Origin: Enterovibrio sp042096095
GTDB taxonomy: Bacteria; Pseudomonadota; Gammaproteobacteria; Enterobacterales; Vibrionaceae
Direction of reading: 5' to 3'
NCBI GenBank assembly: GCA_042096095.1
Contig: JBELME010000009.1
Location: 1-37,299, forward strand
Length of the DNA stretch: 37,299 nt
How positions within the stretch are numbered: the first letter of the stretch is position 1; every line of letters starts with the position of its first letter. Made by a program: the position numbers and the translations under genes. This document shows positions 1 through 7,921 of this stretch, one piece after another. The notes beneath the pieces were generated by a model. The model was not told the DNA's origin and did not search any database. It saw only the letters and a list, made by a program, of their open reading frames with translations.

Positions 1-250
1 AAGCACCTCCCTTTTTTTATGCCATCTCAGCATGTAATACCCGTTACATAAATCACTATAGATACTAATTAATAATAACCGTGGAATGGGGTGGTTCTGA
101 AATTCTCACTGCGTTAACATTTTACGATTACATTTAGGGTAGGGGTTTTCTCTCCCTGAACTTGCTCCGGATTGATCTCTTCGCTTGCGAGATCGTTAAC
201 GTGGCAAGGTTTTTAACCAATGACGATAAATACAATCAGGAAATAACAAC
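1..250. other. Upstream region of the malic enzyme gene
   Basis: No gene is visible here. A T-run at 12-18 may be the tail of a terminator whose hairpin lies outside the window. A 6-bp inverted repeat (GATCTC 174-179, GAGATC 189-194) lies in the likely 5' leader. I could not assign a convincing promoter. Confidence 0.4.
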
Positions 251-1501
251 ATGTCTGAAGACAAACGCCAACAGGCTCTGGATTATCACGCCTATCCAGT
301 GCCAGGTAAAATTTCGGTAGAACTTACCAAGCCGGCTGATACCGTGGAAGATCTGGCGTTGGCGTACAGCCCTGGTGTGGCTGAACCCGTTCGTGAAATC
401 GCACAAGATGCTGATAATGTTTATAAATACACAGCGAAAGGTAACATGGTTGCCGTGATTTCAAACGGCACCGCAATCCTTGGCCTAGGTAACTTGGGCC
501 CACTGGCATCAAAACCTGTGATGGAAGGTAAAGCGCTACTGTTTAAACGCTTTGCGGGTCTAGATTCCATTGATATCGAAGTAAAGCACCGCACCATTGA
601 AGAGTTTGTCGACACGGTTGCCAACATCTCTGACACCTTTGGCGGCATCAACCTTGAAGACATCAAAGCACCTGATTGTTTTGAAATCGAAAAGCAGTTG
701 ATCGAACGTTGCCATGTCCCTGTTTTCCACGATGACCAGCACGGCACTGCGATTGTTACCGCAGCGGGCATGTTGAATGCACTGGAGCTGCAAGGCAAAA
801 ACATCGAAGATGCGGTTGTCGTTTGTTTAGGGGCAGGCGCAGCGGCGGTTGCGTGTATGGAGCTGTTGATCAAGTGTGGCGCGCAGCGTGAAAAGATTTA
901 CATGCTGGACCGTAAAGGCGTTATTCACACGCGCCGTGATGACATCAATGAATACAAGCAACTGTTTGCGAACAACACCGACAAACGTACGCTTGAAGAT
1001 GTGATTGAAGGTGCAGATATTTTCTTGGGTGTATCAGGCCCAGACTTGTTGCCACCAAAAGCATTAAAACTGATGGCTGAAAAGCCCATTGTGTTTGCGT
1101 GTTCAAACCCTGATCCCGAAATCAAACCTCAACTTGCGCACCAAGTGCGAAATGATTTGATCATGGGTACAGGCCGTTCGGATTACCCGAACCAAGTGAA
1201 CAATGTACTTTGTTTCCCGTTCATTTTCCGTGGCGCGCTGGATGTACGCGCAAGCCGAATTAATGACGAAATGAAGTTAGCAGCCGTTGAAGCGATTCGC
1301 TCGCTGGCAAAAGAGCCCGTACCCGCAGAAGTACTGAAAGCGGCGCGTGTTGATGCATTGAGCTTTGGTGTGGATTACATCATTCCGAAGCCGATGGACC
1401 CACGCCTGCTGCCACGTGTTGCTAAAGCTGTTGCGGTAGCTGCGGTGGAATCTGGTGTTGCACGTATAGAGATGCCAGAAAACTATATGGAAGATAAGTA
1501 A
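251..1501 (+). CDS. Malic enzyme, short single-module form (oxaloacetate-decarboxylating, NAD(P)-dependent)
   Basis: This 416-residue protein should convert malate to pyruvate, CO2 and reduced NAD(P) in the cytoplasm, linking the TCA cycle to pyruvate. The N-terminal malic domain shows LAYSPGVAEP (Tyr39 is the likely catalytic acid). Metal-binding acidic residues lie in NLEDIKAPDCFEIE and in FHDDQHGTA. The nucleotide-binding domain begins near CLGAGAAAVACMELL. It corresponds to the catalytic half of MaeB-type enzymes and lacks their C-terminal phosphotransacetylase-like domain, so 416 residues is complete for the short form. AGGA about 10 bases upstream supports the ATG. It converges on metJ with a shared terminator. 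Coenzyme preference cannot be read reliably from the sequence. Confidence 0.93.
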   Translation: MSEDKRQQALDYHAYPVPGKISVELTKPADTVEDLALAYSPGVAEPVREIAQDADNVYKYTAKGNMVAVISNGTAILGLGNLGPLASKPVMEGKALLFKRFAGLDSIDIEVKHRTIEEFVDTVANISDTFGGINLEDIKAPDCFEIEKQLIERCHVPVFHDDQHGTAIVTAAGMLNALELQGKNIEDAVVVCLGAGAAAVACMELLIKCGAQREKIYMLDRKGVIHTRRDDINEYKQLFANNTDKRTLEDVIEGADIFLGVSGPDLLPPKALKLMAEKPIVFACSNPDPEIKPQLAHQVRNDLIMGTGRSDYPNQVNNVLCFPFIFRGALDVRASRINDEMKLAAVEAIRSLAKEPVPAEVLKAARVDALSFGVDYIIPKPMDPRLLPRVAKAVAVAAVESGVARIEMPENYMEDK

Positions 1502-1567
1502 GCGCTTATCGACGCATAATTCTTCCGTAGTACCTTGAAAGGAAAATAGTACTGTTTTCTTTTAAAT

Positions 1568-1600
1568 AAAAAAAACCAGCCAATCGGCTGGTTTTTTTGT
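1568..1600. terminator. Bidirectional intrinsic terminator between the malic enzyme gene and metJ
   Basis: The stem AACCAGCC (1574-1581) pairs with GGCTGGTT (1586-1593) around a 4-base loop. It is flanked by an A-run on the left and a T-run on the right, so it can end transcription from both convergent genes. Confidence 0.9.
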
Positions 1601-1616
1601 CATTCTGCTAACGAAA

Positions 1617-1934
1617 TTAATATTCTTCTTCGTTAAACTCGATACCCAGTTCTTTCATAATGCGCTTTGCTTCCGCAGGCACGCTATCGCCCTTGTCCTT
1701 GCGAATATCATCATCCTCGGGCAGTGGCTGACCCGTGTAAGCATGTAAGAATGCTTCGCACAGAAGTTCACTGTTCGTGGCATGGCGCAAATTGTTCACC
1801 TGACGACGAGTGCGTTCATCCGTCAAGATTTTAAGCACTTTCAACGGGATAGAGACGGTGATCTTCTTTACTTGCTCTTTCTTTTTACCGTGCTCGGCGT
1901 AAGGGTTAATATATTCGCCATTCCAGTCTGCCAT
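1617..1934 (-). CDS. metJ: Methionine repressor MetJ
   Basis: MetJ is a ribbon-helix-helix repressor that binds tandem 8-base met boxes with S-adenosylmethionine as corepressor. The 105-residue length equals that of the E. coli protein. The DNA-contacting beta strand is KKITVSIPLKVLKIL, followed by the conserved TDERTRRQVNNLRHATNSELL helices and the AFLHAYTGQPLP segment. It is transcribed divergently from metB, and the met boxes at 2041-2072 lie between the two starts, so autoregulation together with metBL is expected. Confidence 0.97.
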   Translation of the reverse strand: MADWNGEYINPYAEHGKKKEQVKKITVSIPLKVLKILTDERTRRQVNNLRHATNSELLCEAFLHAYTGQPLPEDDDIRKDKGDSVPAEAKRIMKELGIEFNEEEY

Positions 1935-2040
1935 CGTTCACCTTCATAAGCAGTTCAATTCTCAAATCGCAGTCAACGCCGGAAGCAATCGCCCAGGTTG
2001 GATGAACATAAATTTTAGCGATATTAACCGCCACATGTAA

Positions 2041-2072
2041 AGACATATAGACGTCTAGAAGTGTTGACGTCT
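2041..2072. promoter_or_regulatory. MetJ operator: four tandem met boxes
   Basis: There are four contiguous 8-mers in register with the consensus AGACGTCT: agacatat (2041-2048), agacgtct (2049-2056, perfect), agaagtgt (2057-2064) and tgacgtct (2065-2072, one mismatch). The array sits between metJ and metB. A TTGACG at 2064-2069 could act as a metB -35 element buried in the last boxes, which fits repression by occlusion. Confidence 0.9.
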
Positions 2073-2142
2073 TGTTCTTGAATGTTTAAGGTTGAACATA
2101 ATTCAAACATATTCCGCACGCATTTTTTACAGGGAAGCACCT

Positions 2143-3303
2143 ATGAGCGACAAGAAGTCAGCCACCATCGCCGTCCGCACTGGTATCACCACCGATTCAC
2201 AATACCAGTCAGTGGTTCCTCCTATTTATCTCTCAACCAATTACGAATTCCCTGAATTTGGGGAAGTGCCAACCTACGATTACGCACGCGGTGGTAACCC
2301 AACGAGAAACCTTCTCGAAACTGCTCTGTGTGATCTTGAAAATGGTGCCGGTGCTGTTGTGACAAACTGTGGCATGTCAGCCATCAACTTGGTGCTATCT
2401 TTACTTGGGCCTGATGATCTGATTGTTGCCCCGCACGATTGCTATGGTGGCACGTATCGTCTGTTTGATTCGCGCGCGAGAAAAGGGGCATTCAGGATTG
2501 AGTTTGTTGATCAGTCTGATGACGCTGCCTTGGCATCTGCGCTTGCGAAGAGCCCGAAACTGGTATGGATTGAAACCCCATCAAACCCGCTTTTACGTGT
2601 GGTAGATGTGCAAGCGATTTGCCAGCAAGCTCACGCGGTAGGCGCGTGGGTCGGCGTGGATAACACCTTCTTATCTCCAATGCTTCAAAAGCCACTTAAC
2701 TTAGGCGCTGACTTCGTTGTTCACTCCACCACGAAATTCATCAACGGTCACTCTGATACCGTTGGCGGTGTTGTTGTTGCCAAAGACCAGACTTTGGCTG
2801 ACGAACTGAAATGGTGGGGCAACTGTATCGGCGCAACAGGCAATGCGTTTGATAGCTACATGACACTGCGTGGATTACGTACTTTGAGCGCGAGAATGCG
2901 CCAGCACGAAGAAAACAGCGCAGAGATTCTGGCCTTCTTACAAAGCGAGCCATTGGTACGTGTTATCTACCATCCGTCGCTGCCTGAACACCCAGGCCAT
3001 GAGATTGCGAAGAAACAACAAACAGGTTTTGGTGGTATGTTGAGCTTTGAGCTCGAAGGGAACGAAAGTGAGCTGAAACTTTTCCTTCGCTCCCTTAAGC
3101 TATTCACGTTAGCAGAATCACTCGGCGGTGTGGAGAGTCTCGTGACTCACCCGGGTTCGATGACGCACAGAGCCATGTCTGATGAAGCGCAGGCGGAAGC
3201 GGGTATCGCCGCAACTCTATTGCGTTTGTCTATCGGTCTAGAGGATCATAACGACTTGGTCGCTGACCTGAAATATGCATTCGACACAGTGAGAGAGAGT
3301 TAG
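2143..3303 (+). CDS. metB: Cystathionine gamma-synthase
   Basis: MetB joins O-succinylhomoserine and cysteine to make cystathionine in methionine synthesis, using pyridoxal phosphate. The protein is 386 residues, like E. coli MetB. It shows YARGGNPTRNLLETALCDLE, the PLP lysine in HSTTKFINGHSD, and the ESLVTHPGSMTH C-terminal segment of the Cys/Met-metabolism family. The ATG at 2143 is chosen because it gives the family's usual N-terminus and has AGGGA just upstream. A TTG-initiated in-frame extension from 2092 would run back towards the promoter and is unlikely. The metL start follows two bases after the stop, so the two form an operon repressed by MetJ. Confidence 0.96.
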   Translation: MSDKKSATIAVRTGITTDSQYQSVVPPIYLSTNYEFPEFGEVPTYDYARGGNPTRNLLETALCDLENGAGAVVTNCGMSAINLVLSLLGPDDLIVAPHDCYGGTYRLFDSRARKGAFRIEFVDQSDDAALASALAKSPKLVWIETPSNPLLRVVDVQAICQQAHAVGAWVGVDNTFLSPMLQKPLNLGADFVVHSTTKFINGHSDTVGGVVVAKDQTLADELKWWGNCIGATGNAFDSYMTLRGLRTLSARMRQHEENSAEILAFLQSEPLVRVIYHPSLPEHPGHEIAKKQQTGFGGMLSFELEGNESELKLFLRSLKLFTLAESLGGVESLVTHPGSMTHRAMSDEAQAEAGIAATLLRLSIGLEDHNDLVADLKYAFDTVRES

Positions 3304-3305
3304 TA

Positions 3306-5747
3306 ATGAGCGCGGTTGAAGTAGTCCCCCCACAGCATTCGCTGTCCCGCCAGTTACACAAATTTGGTGGCAGTAGCCTTGCCGATCCAGCGTGTTTTCG
3401 TCGCGTGGCTCGTATCCTAGAGCAATACAGTGGCGAAGATGACTTGGTCGTTGTTTCTGCTGCCGGTAAAACCACCAATCGTCTTATCGAATGGCTAGGC
3501 CTTCTTGAGAAAGATGGCCGTCTTGCTCATGAAAGCCTGCAAGGCTTACGCAAATATCAGCAAGATTTGATTGAAAACCTGATTGAAGGTGATGCGAAGC
3601 AAGCCTTGGTCGATGCGCTTTATGAGGATTTCAGCGTCTTGGCAAAAGCGGCTGAAGCGCGTTTAACCGAGGCACAGCGCGCATGGGCGCAAGGGTTTGG
3701 TGAAGTATGGTCTTCACGTCTTTTACCTGCGCTGCTTACCCAAATGGGCATGCCATCTGTCAGTATGGACTCGCGTTCGTTTCTACGTGCAGAACGTGCT
3801 GCACAACCGGAAGTGGATCGTGCAAGTTCTTGGCCGCTACTCAAAGAACAATTGGTGCAGCATAACCACCACCGTGTGGTGATCACCGGATTCATGGCGC
3901 AAAACCGTGCGGGTGAAACGGTGTTACTTGGGCGCAATGGGTCCGATTACTCCGCCACCTTGATTGGTGCGTTGGCGGATGTAAACCGCGTGACGATTTG
4001 GAGCGATGTGGCCGGCGTTTATAGCGCGGATCCTCGTGTCGTTACCGATGCCTGCTTACTGCCTTTGCTTCGCCTTGATGAAGCGGCAGAGTTAGCACGC
4101 CTTGCTGCGCCTGTGATGCACACGCGAACGCTACAACCCGTCGCGCAGAGCTGTATCGACTTGAACCTTCGTTGTAGCTACGAACCGGAATCTGGCTCAA
4201 CACGCATTGAGCGTGTATTGGCTTCTGGCCGTGGCGCGAAAATCATCACATCATTGGATGATGTGTGTTTGTTGCAATTAGATGTCCCGCGTTCGCACGA
4301 TTTTGACATCGCCCGTTTAGATTTAGAACGCTTGCTGACACGTAACCAATTGCAGCCACTGGCGACATCCGCCAGTGAGGATCAGCACCGCATTCAACTC
4401 GCTTACACCTCTGAAGTGGTCAATAGCGTGTTAGAGCAGCTGCAAAATGCCGGTATTCCTGCTGAGATCCGTTTGCGCGAAGGGTTCAGTCTGGTGGCTG
4501 CCGTGGGGGCGGGTGTCACAGGAAACCCCGTTCACTGCCACGGTTTCTATCAGCAGCTCCGTGAACAACCGATCGAGTTTATCTGTGAGTCCAAAAATGG
4601 GCTGAGCATCGCGGCATTGCTCCGCAAAGCAAACACAGGCGCATTGGTGGCAGGGATTCATCGCGCGTTGTTTCAAGCGCAGCGTCGTATTGGCCTTGTA
4701 CTGTTAGGCAAAGGCAACATTGGCAGCCGTTGGTTGAATTTGTTTGCTGAACAAAAAGCAGCATTGGAAAAGCGTCACGGCATGAACTTCGAACTGATCT
4801 CTGTTCTCGATAGTGGCAGCCAGTGGATTGACTTCAATGGCATTGATCCGGCGGCTGTGATGGATGTATTCACAGAGCATTCAGCGCCATATCAAGACAG
4901 TGAGTGGATCTCTGAATTGCTCAACCACCCGTATGACGACGTTGTTGTGCTGGATGTAACAGCCAGTGCGCCGCTATCGAAGCAGTACTCTGAATTGGCT
5001 GAGCACGGTTTCCACCTTGTATCAGCGAATAAAGTCGCGGGTTCAGCAAGTGGTGCGGAATACCACAAGGTACAAGACGCGTTTGCGAAAACAGGTCGCC
5101 ATTGGTTGTATAACGCGACGGTAGGGGCAGGGCTTCCTGTGAACCATACCGTCCGAGATCTGCGTGAGAGTGGCGATCACATCATTGCCTTATCAGGCAT
5201 TTTCTCTGGCACCTTGTCTTGGTTGTTCCAGCAATACAACGGTGACGTTGCGTTTAGCGATCTGCTTGAACAAGCATGGCAGCAAGGATTAACAGAACCC
5301 GATCCACGAGAAGATCTCAGCGGCGCTGATGTGATGCGTAAGCTGGTGATTTTGGCGCGCGAATCCGGGCTAGCAATTGAACCTGAACAGGTGCGTGTGC
5401 AATCACTGGTGCCTGACGCATTGATGAATTTGTCGCTTGATACATTCTTTGACCAAAGCCAAGCATTGGATAGCACGCTCTCTGAGTGGCTAGATGATGC
5501 GAAAAAAGAAAACGGTGTCCTTCGTTATGTCGCGCGTTTTACGCGTGATGGAAAGGCACGTGTTGGCTTAGAGGTAGTTTCTGACGAGCATCCTCTGGCG
5601 AACTTGCTGCCGTGTGACAACATCTTCGCGATCGAGAGCCAATGGTATCGAGAGAATCCTCTGGTGATCCGAGGACCTGGCGCAGGACGAGATGTTACCG
5701 CTGGCGCACTGCTATCAGATTTGAACCGAATCGCGTCTTTGCTTTAG
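3306..5747 (+). CDS. metL: Bifunctional aspartokinase II / homoserine dehydrogenase II
   Basis: This 813-residue fusion catalyses the first and third steps from aspartate to homoserine. The N-terminal aspartokinase has LHKFGGSSLAD (around residue 19) and the VLLGRNGSDYSATL nucleotide loop. A degenerate ACT-like linker follows. The homoserine dehydrogenase begins near residue 462 with the Rossmann motif GLVLLGKGNIGSRW, followed by VSANKVAGS and GAGLPVNHTVRDL. MetL, unlike ThrA, is regulated mainly at transcription by MetJ. It starts two bases after metB, with its SD region inside the metB 3' end. Confidence 0.96.
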   Translation: MSAVEVVPPQHSLSRQLHKFGGSSLADPACFRRVARILEQYSGEDDLVVVSAAGKTTNRLIEWLGLLEKDGRLAHESLQGLRKYQQDLIENLIEGDAKQALVDALYEDFSVLAKAAEARLTEAQRAWAQGFGEVWSSRLLPALLTQMGMPSVSMDSRSFLRAERAAQPEVDRASSWPLLKEQLVQHNHHRVVITGFMAQNRAGETVLLGRNGSDYSATLIGALADVNRVTIWSDVAGVYSADPRVVTDACLLPLLRLDEAAELARLAAPVMHTRTLQPVAQSCIDLNLRCSYEPESGSTRIERVLASGRGAKIITSLDDVCLLQLDVPRSHDFDIARLDLERLLTRNQLQPLATSASEDQHRIQLAYTSEVVNSVLEQLQNAGIPAEIRLREGFSLVAAVGAGVTGNPVHCHGFYQQLREQPIEFICESKNGLSIAALLRKANTGALVAGIHRALFQAQRRIGLVLLGKGNIGSRWLNLFAEQKAALEKRHGMNFELISVLDSGSQWIDFNGIDPAAVMDVFTEHSAPYQDSEWISELLNHPYDDVVVLDVTASAPLSKQYSELAEHGFHLVSANKVAGSASGAEYHKVQDAFAKTGRHWLYNATVGAGLPVNHTVRDLRESGDHIIALSGIFSGTLSWLFQQYNGDVAFSDLLEQAWQQGLTEPDPREDLSGADVMRKLVILARESGLAIEPEQVRVQSLVPDALMNLSLDTFFDQSQALDSTLSEWLDDAKKENGVLRYVARFTRDGKARVGLEVVSDEHPLANLLPCDNIFAIESQWYRENPLVIRGPGAGRDVTAGALLSDLNRIASLL

Positions 5748-5752
5748 CGGAC

Positions 5753-5781
5753 TTTAAACTTGTTGTAGAACGAGGTTTAAA
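5753..5781 (+). other. Inverted repeat directly after the metL stop
   Basis: TTTAAACTT-GTT (5753-5764) pairs with AAC-G-AGGTTTAAA (5769-5781), with one bulged G and a 4-base loop. No T-run follows. It lies six bases after the metL stop and before the true terminator, so it may protect the mRNA 3' end. Confidence 0.5.
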
Positions 5782-5801
5782 TGGCGATAAAGACGAAGGA
5801 T

Positions 5802-5832
5802 AAAAGCGGAGGTTAGCCCCTCCGCTTTTTTT
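5802..5832 (+). terminator. Intrinsic terminator of metBL
   Basis: AAAGCGGAGG (5803-5812) pairs with CCTCCGCTTT (5819-5828) and runs into a T-rich tail. Confidence 0.92.
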
Positions 5833-5906
5833 CTTTTTGAAAAATTATGATGATCAACATGAAGAAAATTCAACTAAACCAAGTTGACTTTGATATGTCC
5901 GCAAGA

Positions 5907-5930
5907 CATCATCTAGACATATAGACGGCT
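5907..5930. promoter_or_regulatory. MetJ operator of metF (two clear met boxes plus one weak)
   Basis: Two adjacent boxes, agacatat (5915-5922) and agacggct (5923-5930), each match AGACGTCT in six of eight positions. The preceding 8-mer catcatct (5907-5914) matches at four. The array is about 60 bases before metF. The first clear box is identical to the first box of the metJ/metB operator. Confidence 0.75.
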
Positions 5931-5986
5931 AAATGGAAGCTTGTCATAAGGAATTATCGGCTGTATAGCCGATTCAGGGAGACAGT

Positions 5987-6877
5987 ATGGGATACTCACA
6001 CGCCAGTCATTTAGACGCATTGAATCAAAACCTTACCGATTTGAACGGCGACATCAACGTATCGTTTGAATTCTTCCCGCCCAGCTCCGAAAGCATGGAA
6101 CAAACCCTTTGGGCTTCTGTTCAGCGCTTGAAAACACTGCAACCTAAATTCGTTTCTGTTACTTACGGCGCAAACTCAGGCGAGCGTGACCGTACGCATT
6201 CCATCGTAAAAAGCATTAAACAAGAAACGGGCATTGAAGCTGCGCCGCACCTTACTTGTATCGACGCAAGCCGTGATGAATTGAAAACCATTGCGCGTGA
6301 TTACTGGGACAGTGGTATTCGCCATATCGTCGCATTGCGTGGTGACTTGCCAGAAAAAAGCGCGAAGCCTGATATGTATGCGGCAGATTTGGTGGAATTA
6401 CTAAAAGGCGAAGCCGACTTTGATATTTCAGTGGCGGCCTACCCAGAAGTACACCCTGAAGCGCGCAGTGCACAGGCGGATTTGATTAACCTAAAACGCA
6501 AAGTGGATGCTGGCGCAAACCGTGCGATTACCCAGTTCTTTTTTGATGTTGAAAGCTACCTGCGTTTTCGAGACCGCTGTGCAGCAGCCGGTATTGATGT
6601 AGAAATCATCCCGGGCATTTTGCCTGTGTCCAACTTCAAGCAAGCCTCACGCTTTGCAAACATGACCAATGTGCGCATTCCTGGTTGGATGGCGAACCAG
6701 TTTGAAGGCCTTGATGATGATCCGGTTACACGCCAAATGGTGGGTGCAAGCCAAGCGATTGATATGATCCGCGTGCTAAGCCGAGAAGGGGTGAAGGATT
6801 TCCACTTTTACACGCTGAACCGTGCAGAGCACACCTATGCGCTTTGCCACACCTTGGGTGTTCGTCCAAAAGGCTGA
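5987..6877 (+). CDS. metF: 5,10-methylenetetrahydrofolate reductase
   Basis: MetF is a cytoplasmic FAD enzyme that reduces methylene-tetrahydrofolate to methyl-tetrahydrofolate, the methyl donor for methionine synthase. The 296 residues match E. coli MetF. Visible family motifs are VSFEFFPPSSESMEQTLW with the catalytic Glu, FVSVTYGANSGERDRTH, IRHIVALRGDLP, and GANRAITQFFFDVESYLRFRDR. CAGGGAG lies upstream of the ATG. The gene is alone between its met boxes and a strong terminator, so it is a MetJ-controlled single-gene unit. Confidence 0.96.
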   Translation: MGYSHASHLDALNQNLTDLNGDINVSFEFFPPSSESMEQTLWASVQRLKTLQPKFVSVTYGANSGERDRTHSIVKSIKQETGIEAAPHLTCIDASRDELKTIARDYWDSGIRHIVALRGDLPEKSAKPDMYAADLVELLKGEADFDISVAAYPEVHPEARSAQADLINLKRKVDAGANRAITQFFFDVESYLRFRDRCAAAGIDVEIIPGILPVSNFKQASRFANMTNVRIPGWMANQFEGLDDDPVTRQMVGASQAIDMIRVLSREGVKDFHFYTLNRAEHTYALCHTLGVRPKG

Positions 6878-6949
6878 TGTCAGTTCATCAAAATATCTAC
6901 TCGAGACGGCTGGTCCACAGTTAGTGCTTTGGGTGAACCTCAGAAAAAG

Positions 6950-6977
6950 AAAAACCGTCGATAACGACGGTTTTTTT
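6950..6977. terminator. Bidirectional intrinsic terminator between metF and aphA
   Basis: AAACCGTCG (6952-6960) pairs with CGACGGTTT (6965-6973) around ATAA, with A- and T-runs on either side. It serves the convergent genes metF and aphA. Confidence 0.9.
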
Positions 6978-6995
6978 GTCGGTAATGAATATGAT

Positions 6996-7568
6996 TTAAC
7001 GCATGGCCAACTTGGGTTCTAGCACAGAGGCTTCCATGGCGTTTAATTCAATCAATACTTCTTCAGCCCATGTTAACCAAGCTTCCTTACGCAAAATGTT
7101 TCGACGCAGCGTCAGGCGCTCAAGGCGTCCATCTCGCGTTAGAAGCGCAGAATCAGCATAGTGATTCTTTTCCAGATCGCGGTATTGGCTCAGCTGGAGG
7201 CGCGACTCATCGATCAATGCATGCATATGTTGGATCATAGGTGCGGGTTCAAAAAGGCTGCAAGTCAGAAGTTTTGCAGACACTTCATCGCGGTCAGTTG
7301 GGTGTTTAGCGGGTAACAAGAACCACTCATACAAACTTTGTCTGCCGATGTCCGTGATGGAATAGACTTTGCGATCAGGTTTGCCGTCTTGAGGTTCGAG
7401 CTTGCAGCTAACAGCTCCCATATCGGCAAGTTTATTAAGCTCGCGATACACTTGCTGATGACTGGCTTTCCAGAATTGACCGATGGCGTTAGAAAACTCT
7501 TTGGTTATATCGTAACCAGTAGCATCCCGGTGACTAAGCACCGTGAGAATTACGTGTGGTAGTGACAT
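6996..7568 (-). CDS. aphA: PadR-family transcriptional regulator AphA
   Basis: AphA is the low-cell-density master regulator of quorum sensing in vibrios and an activator of virulence genes in V. cholerae. The 190-residue protein begins with the winged-helix domain MSLPHVILTVLSHRDATGYDI, followed by FWKASHQQVYRELNKL and DGKPDRKVYSIT. These closely match my recollection of V. cholerae AphA. The C-terminal half (about 100-180) is the long helical PadR dimerisation arm and includes RLERLTLRRNILRKEAWLTWAEE. Location next to ppc agrees with V. cholerae. The C-terminus is about ten residues longer than the cholera protein. The upstream region has an appropriate HapR/LuxR-like site. Target genes in this organism cannot be inferred. 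Confidence 0.93.
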   Translation of the reverse strand: MSLPHVILTVLSHRDATGYDITKEFSNAIGQFWKASHQQVYRELNKLADMGAVSCKLEPQDGKPDRKVYSITDIGRQSLYEWFLLPAKHPTDRDEVSAKLLTCSLFEPAPMIQHMHALIDESRLQLSQYRDLEKNHYADSALLTRDGRLERLTLRRNILRKEAWLTWAEEVLIELNAMEASVLEPKLAMR

Positions 7569-7685
7569 CTCTTCTATCCAAAATCATAAAAAGGCGATCC
7601 GGTGCCCTGGGATGTCGCTCTTTGGCGAGTTTGTTTATTCCACAAAACTGGGCGGATCGAAACGTATCTAATTTTCCTCGCTATG

Positions 7686-7702
7686 CCCCTTGCCAACGTC
7701 GT
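7686..7702 (-). promoter_or_regulatory. Possible Qrr sRNA pairing site in the aphA leader
   Basis: On the minus strand the aphA leader reads ACGACGTTGGCAAGG. The conserved Qrr core, recalled from memory, contains CCUAGCCAACUGACGU. GUUGGC pairs perfectly and is flanked by AGG and ACG pairings across single mismatches. The site is about 120 nucleotides before the aphA start. In vibrios Qrr RNAs activate aphA translation. This is a sequence resemblance only, and no qrr gene lies in the window. Confidence 0.35.
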
Positions 7703-7818
7703 ATCCAAAAATGGTGCGGATACTGAAAAAGACATAGTACGCGGAAATTAGAACGGTTATTTACCGTCGTCGCGGCCCTGCGATGCGCTATGTATGCACA
7801 TCGTCTAAGCACTTCAAC

Positions 7819-7840
7819 ATATTAATAACATTATCAATGC
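7819..7840. promoter_or_regulatory. LuxR/HapR-family operator upstream of aphA
   Basis: TATTAATAA, then two bases, then TTATCAAT (7820-7838) matches the palindromic LuxR/HapR/SmcR consensus (TATTGATAA, two bases, TTATCAATAA) at 16 of 22 positions, and the TTATCAAT half is perfect. It lies just upstream of the candidate aphA -35 element. HapR represses aphA in V. cholerae from an upstream site, so the placement fits high-density repression of aphA. Confidence 0.6.
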
Positions 7841-7865
7841 GACAACAATGGAAAAAGACGCACGG

Positions 7866-7897
7866 AAAATAAAAAAGGCTGCAAGAATGCAGCCTTT
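7866..7897 (-). terminator. Intrinsic terminator of ppc
   Basis: AAAGGCTGCA (7874-7883) pairs with TGCAGCCTTT (7888-7897) around a 4-base loop. In the minus direction the hairpin is followed by a T-run. Confidence 0.9.
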
Positions 7898-7921
7898 CTT
7901 ATTTTTGGGATACTTTCTCAT

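Larger units (their letters stand above)
7569..7921. other. Control region between ppc and aphA (aphA promoter and long 5' leader)
   Basis: No protein gene is supported in these 353 bases. On the minus strand, read towards aphA, it contains: the ppc terminator, which belongs to the gene behind it; a LuxR/HapR-like operator (7819-7840); a weak promoter candidate (TTGAAG, plus-strand 7812-7817, 17 bases before TACATA); a small hairpin around 7750-7765; and a segment (7686-7702) resembling a Qrr pairing site. The aphA leader would be about 220 nucleotides long. Confidence 0.55.
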
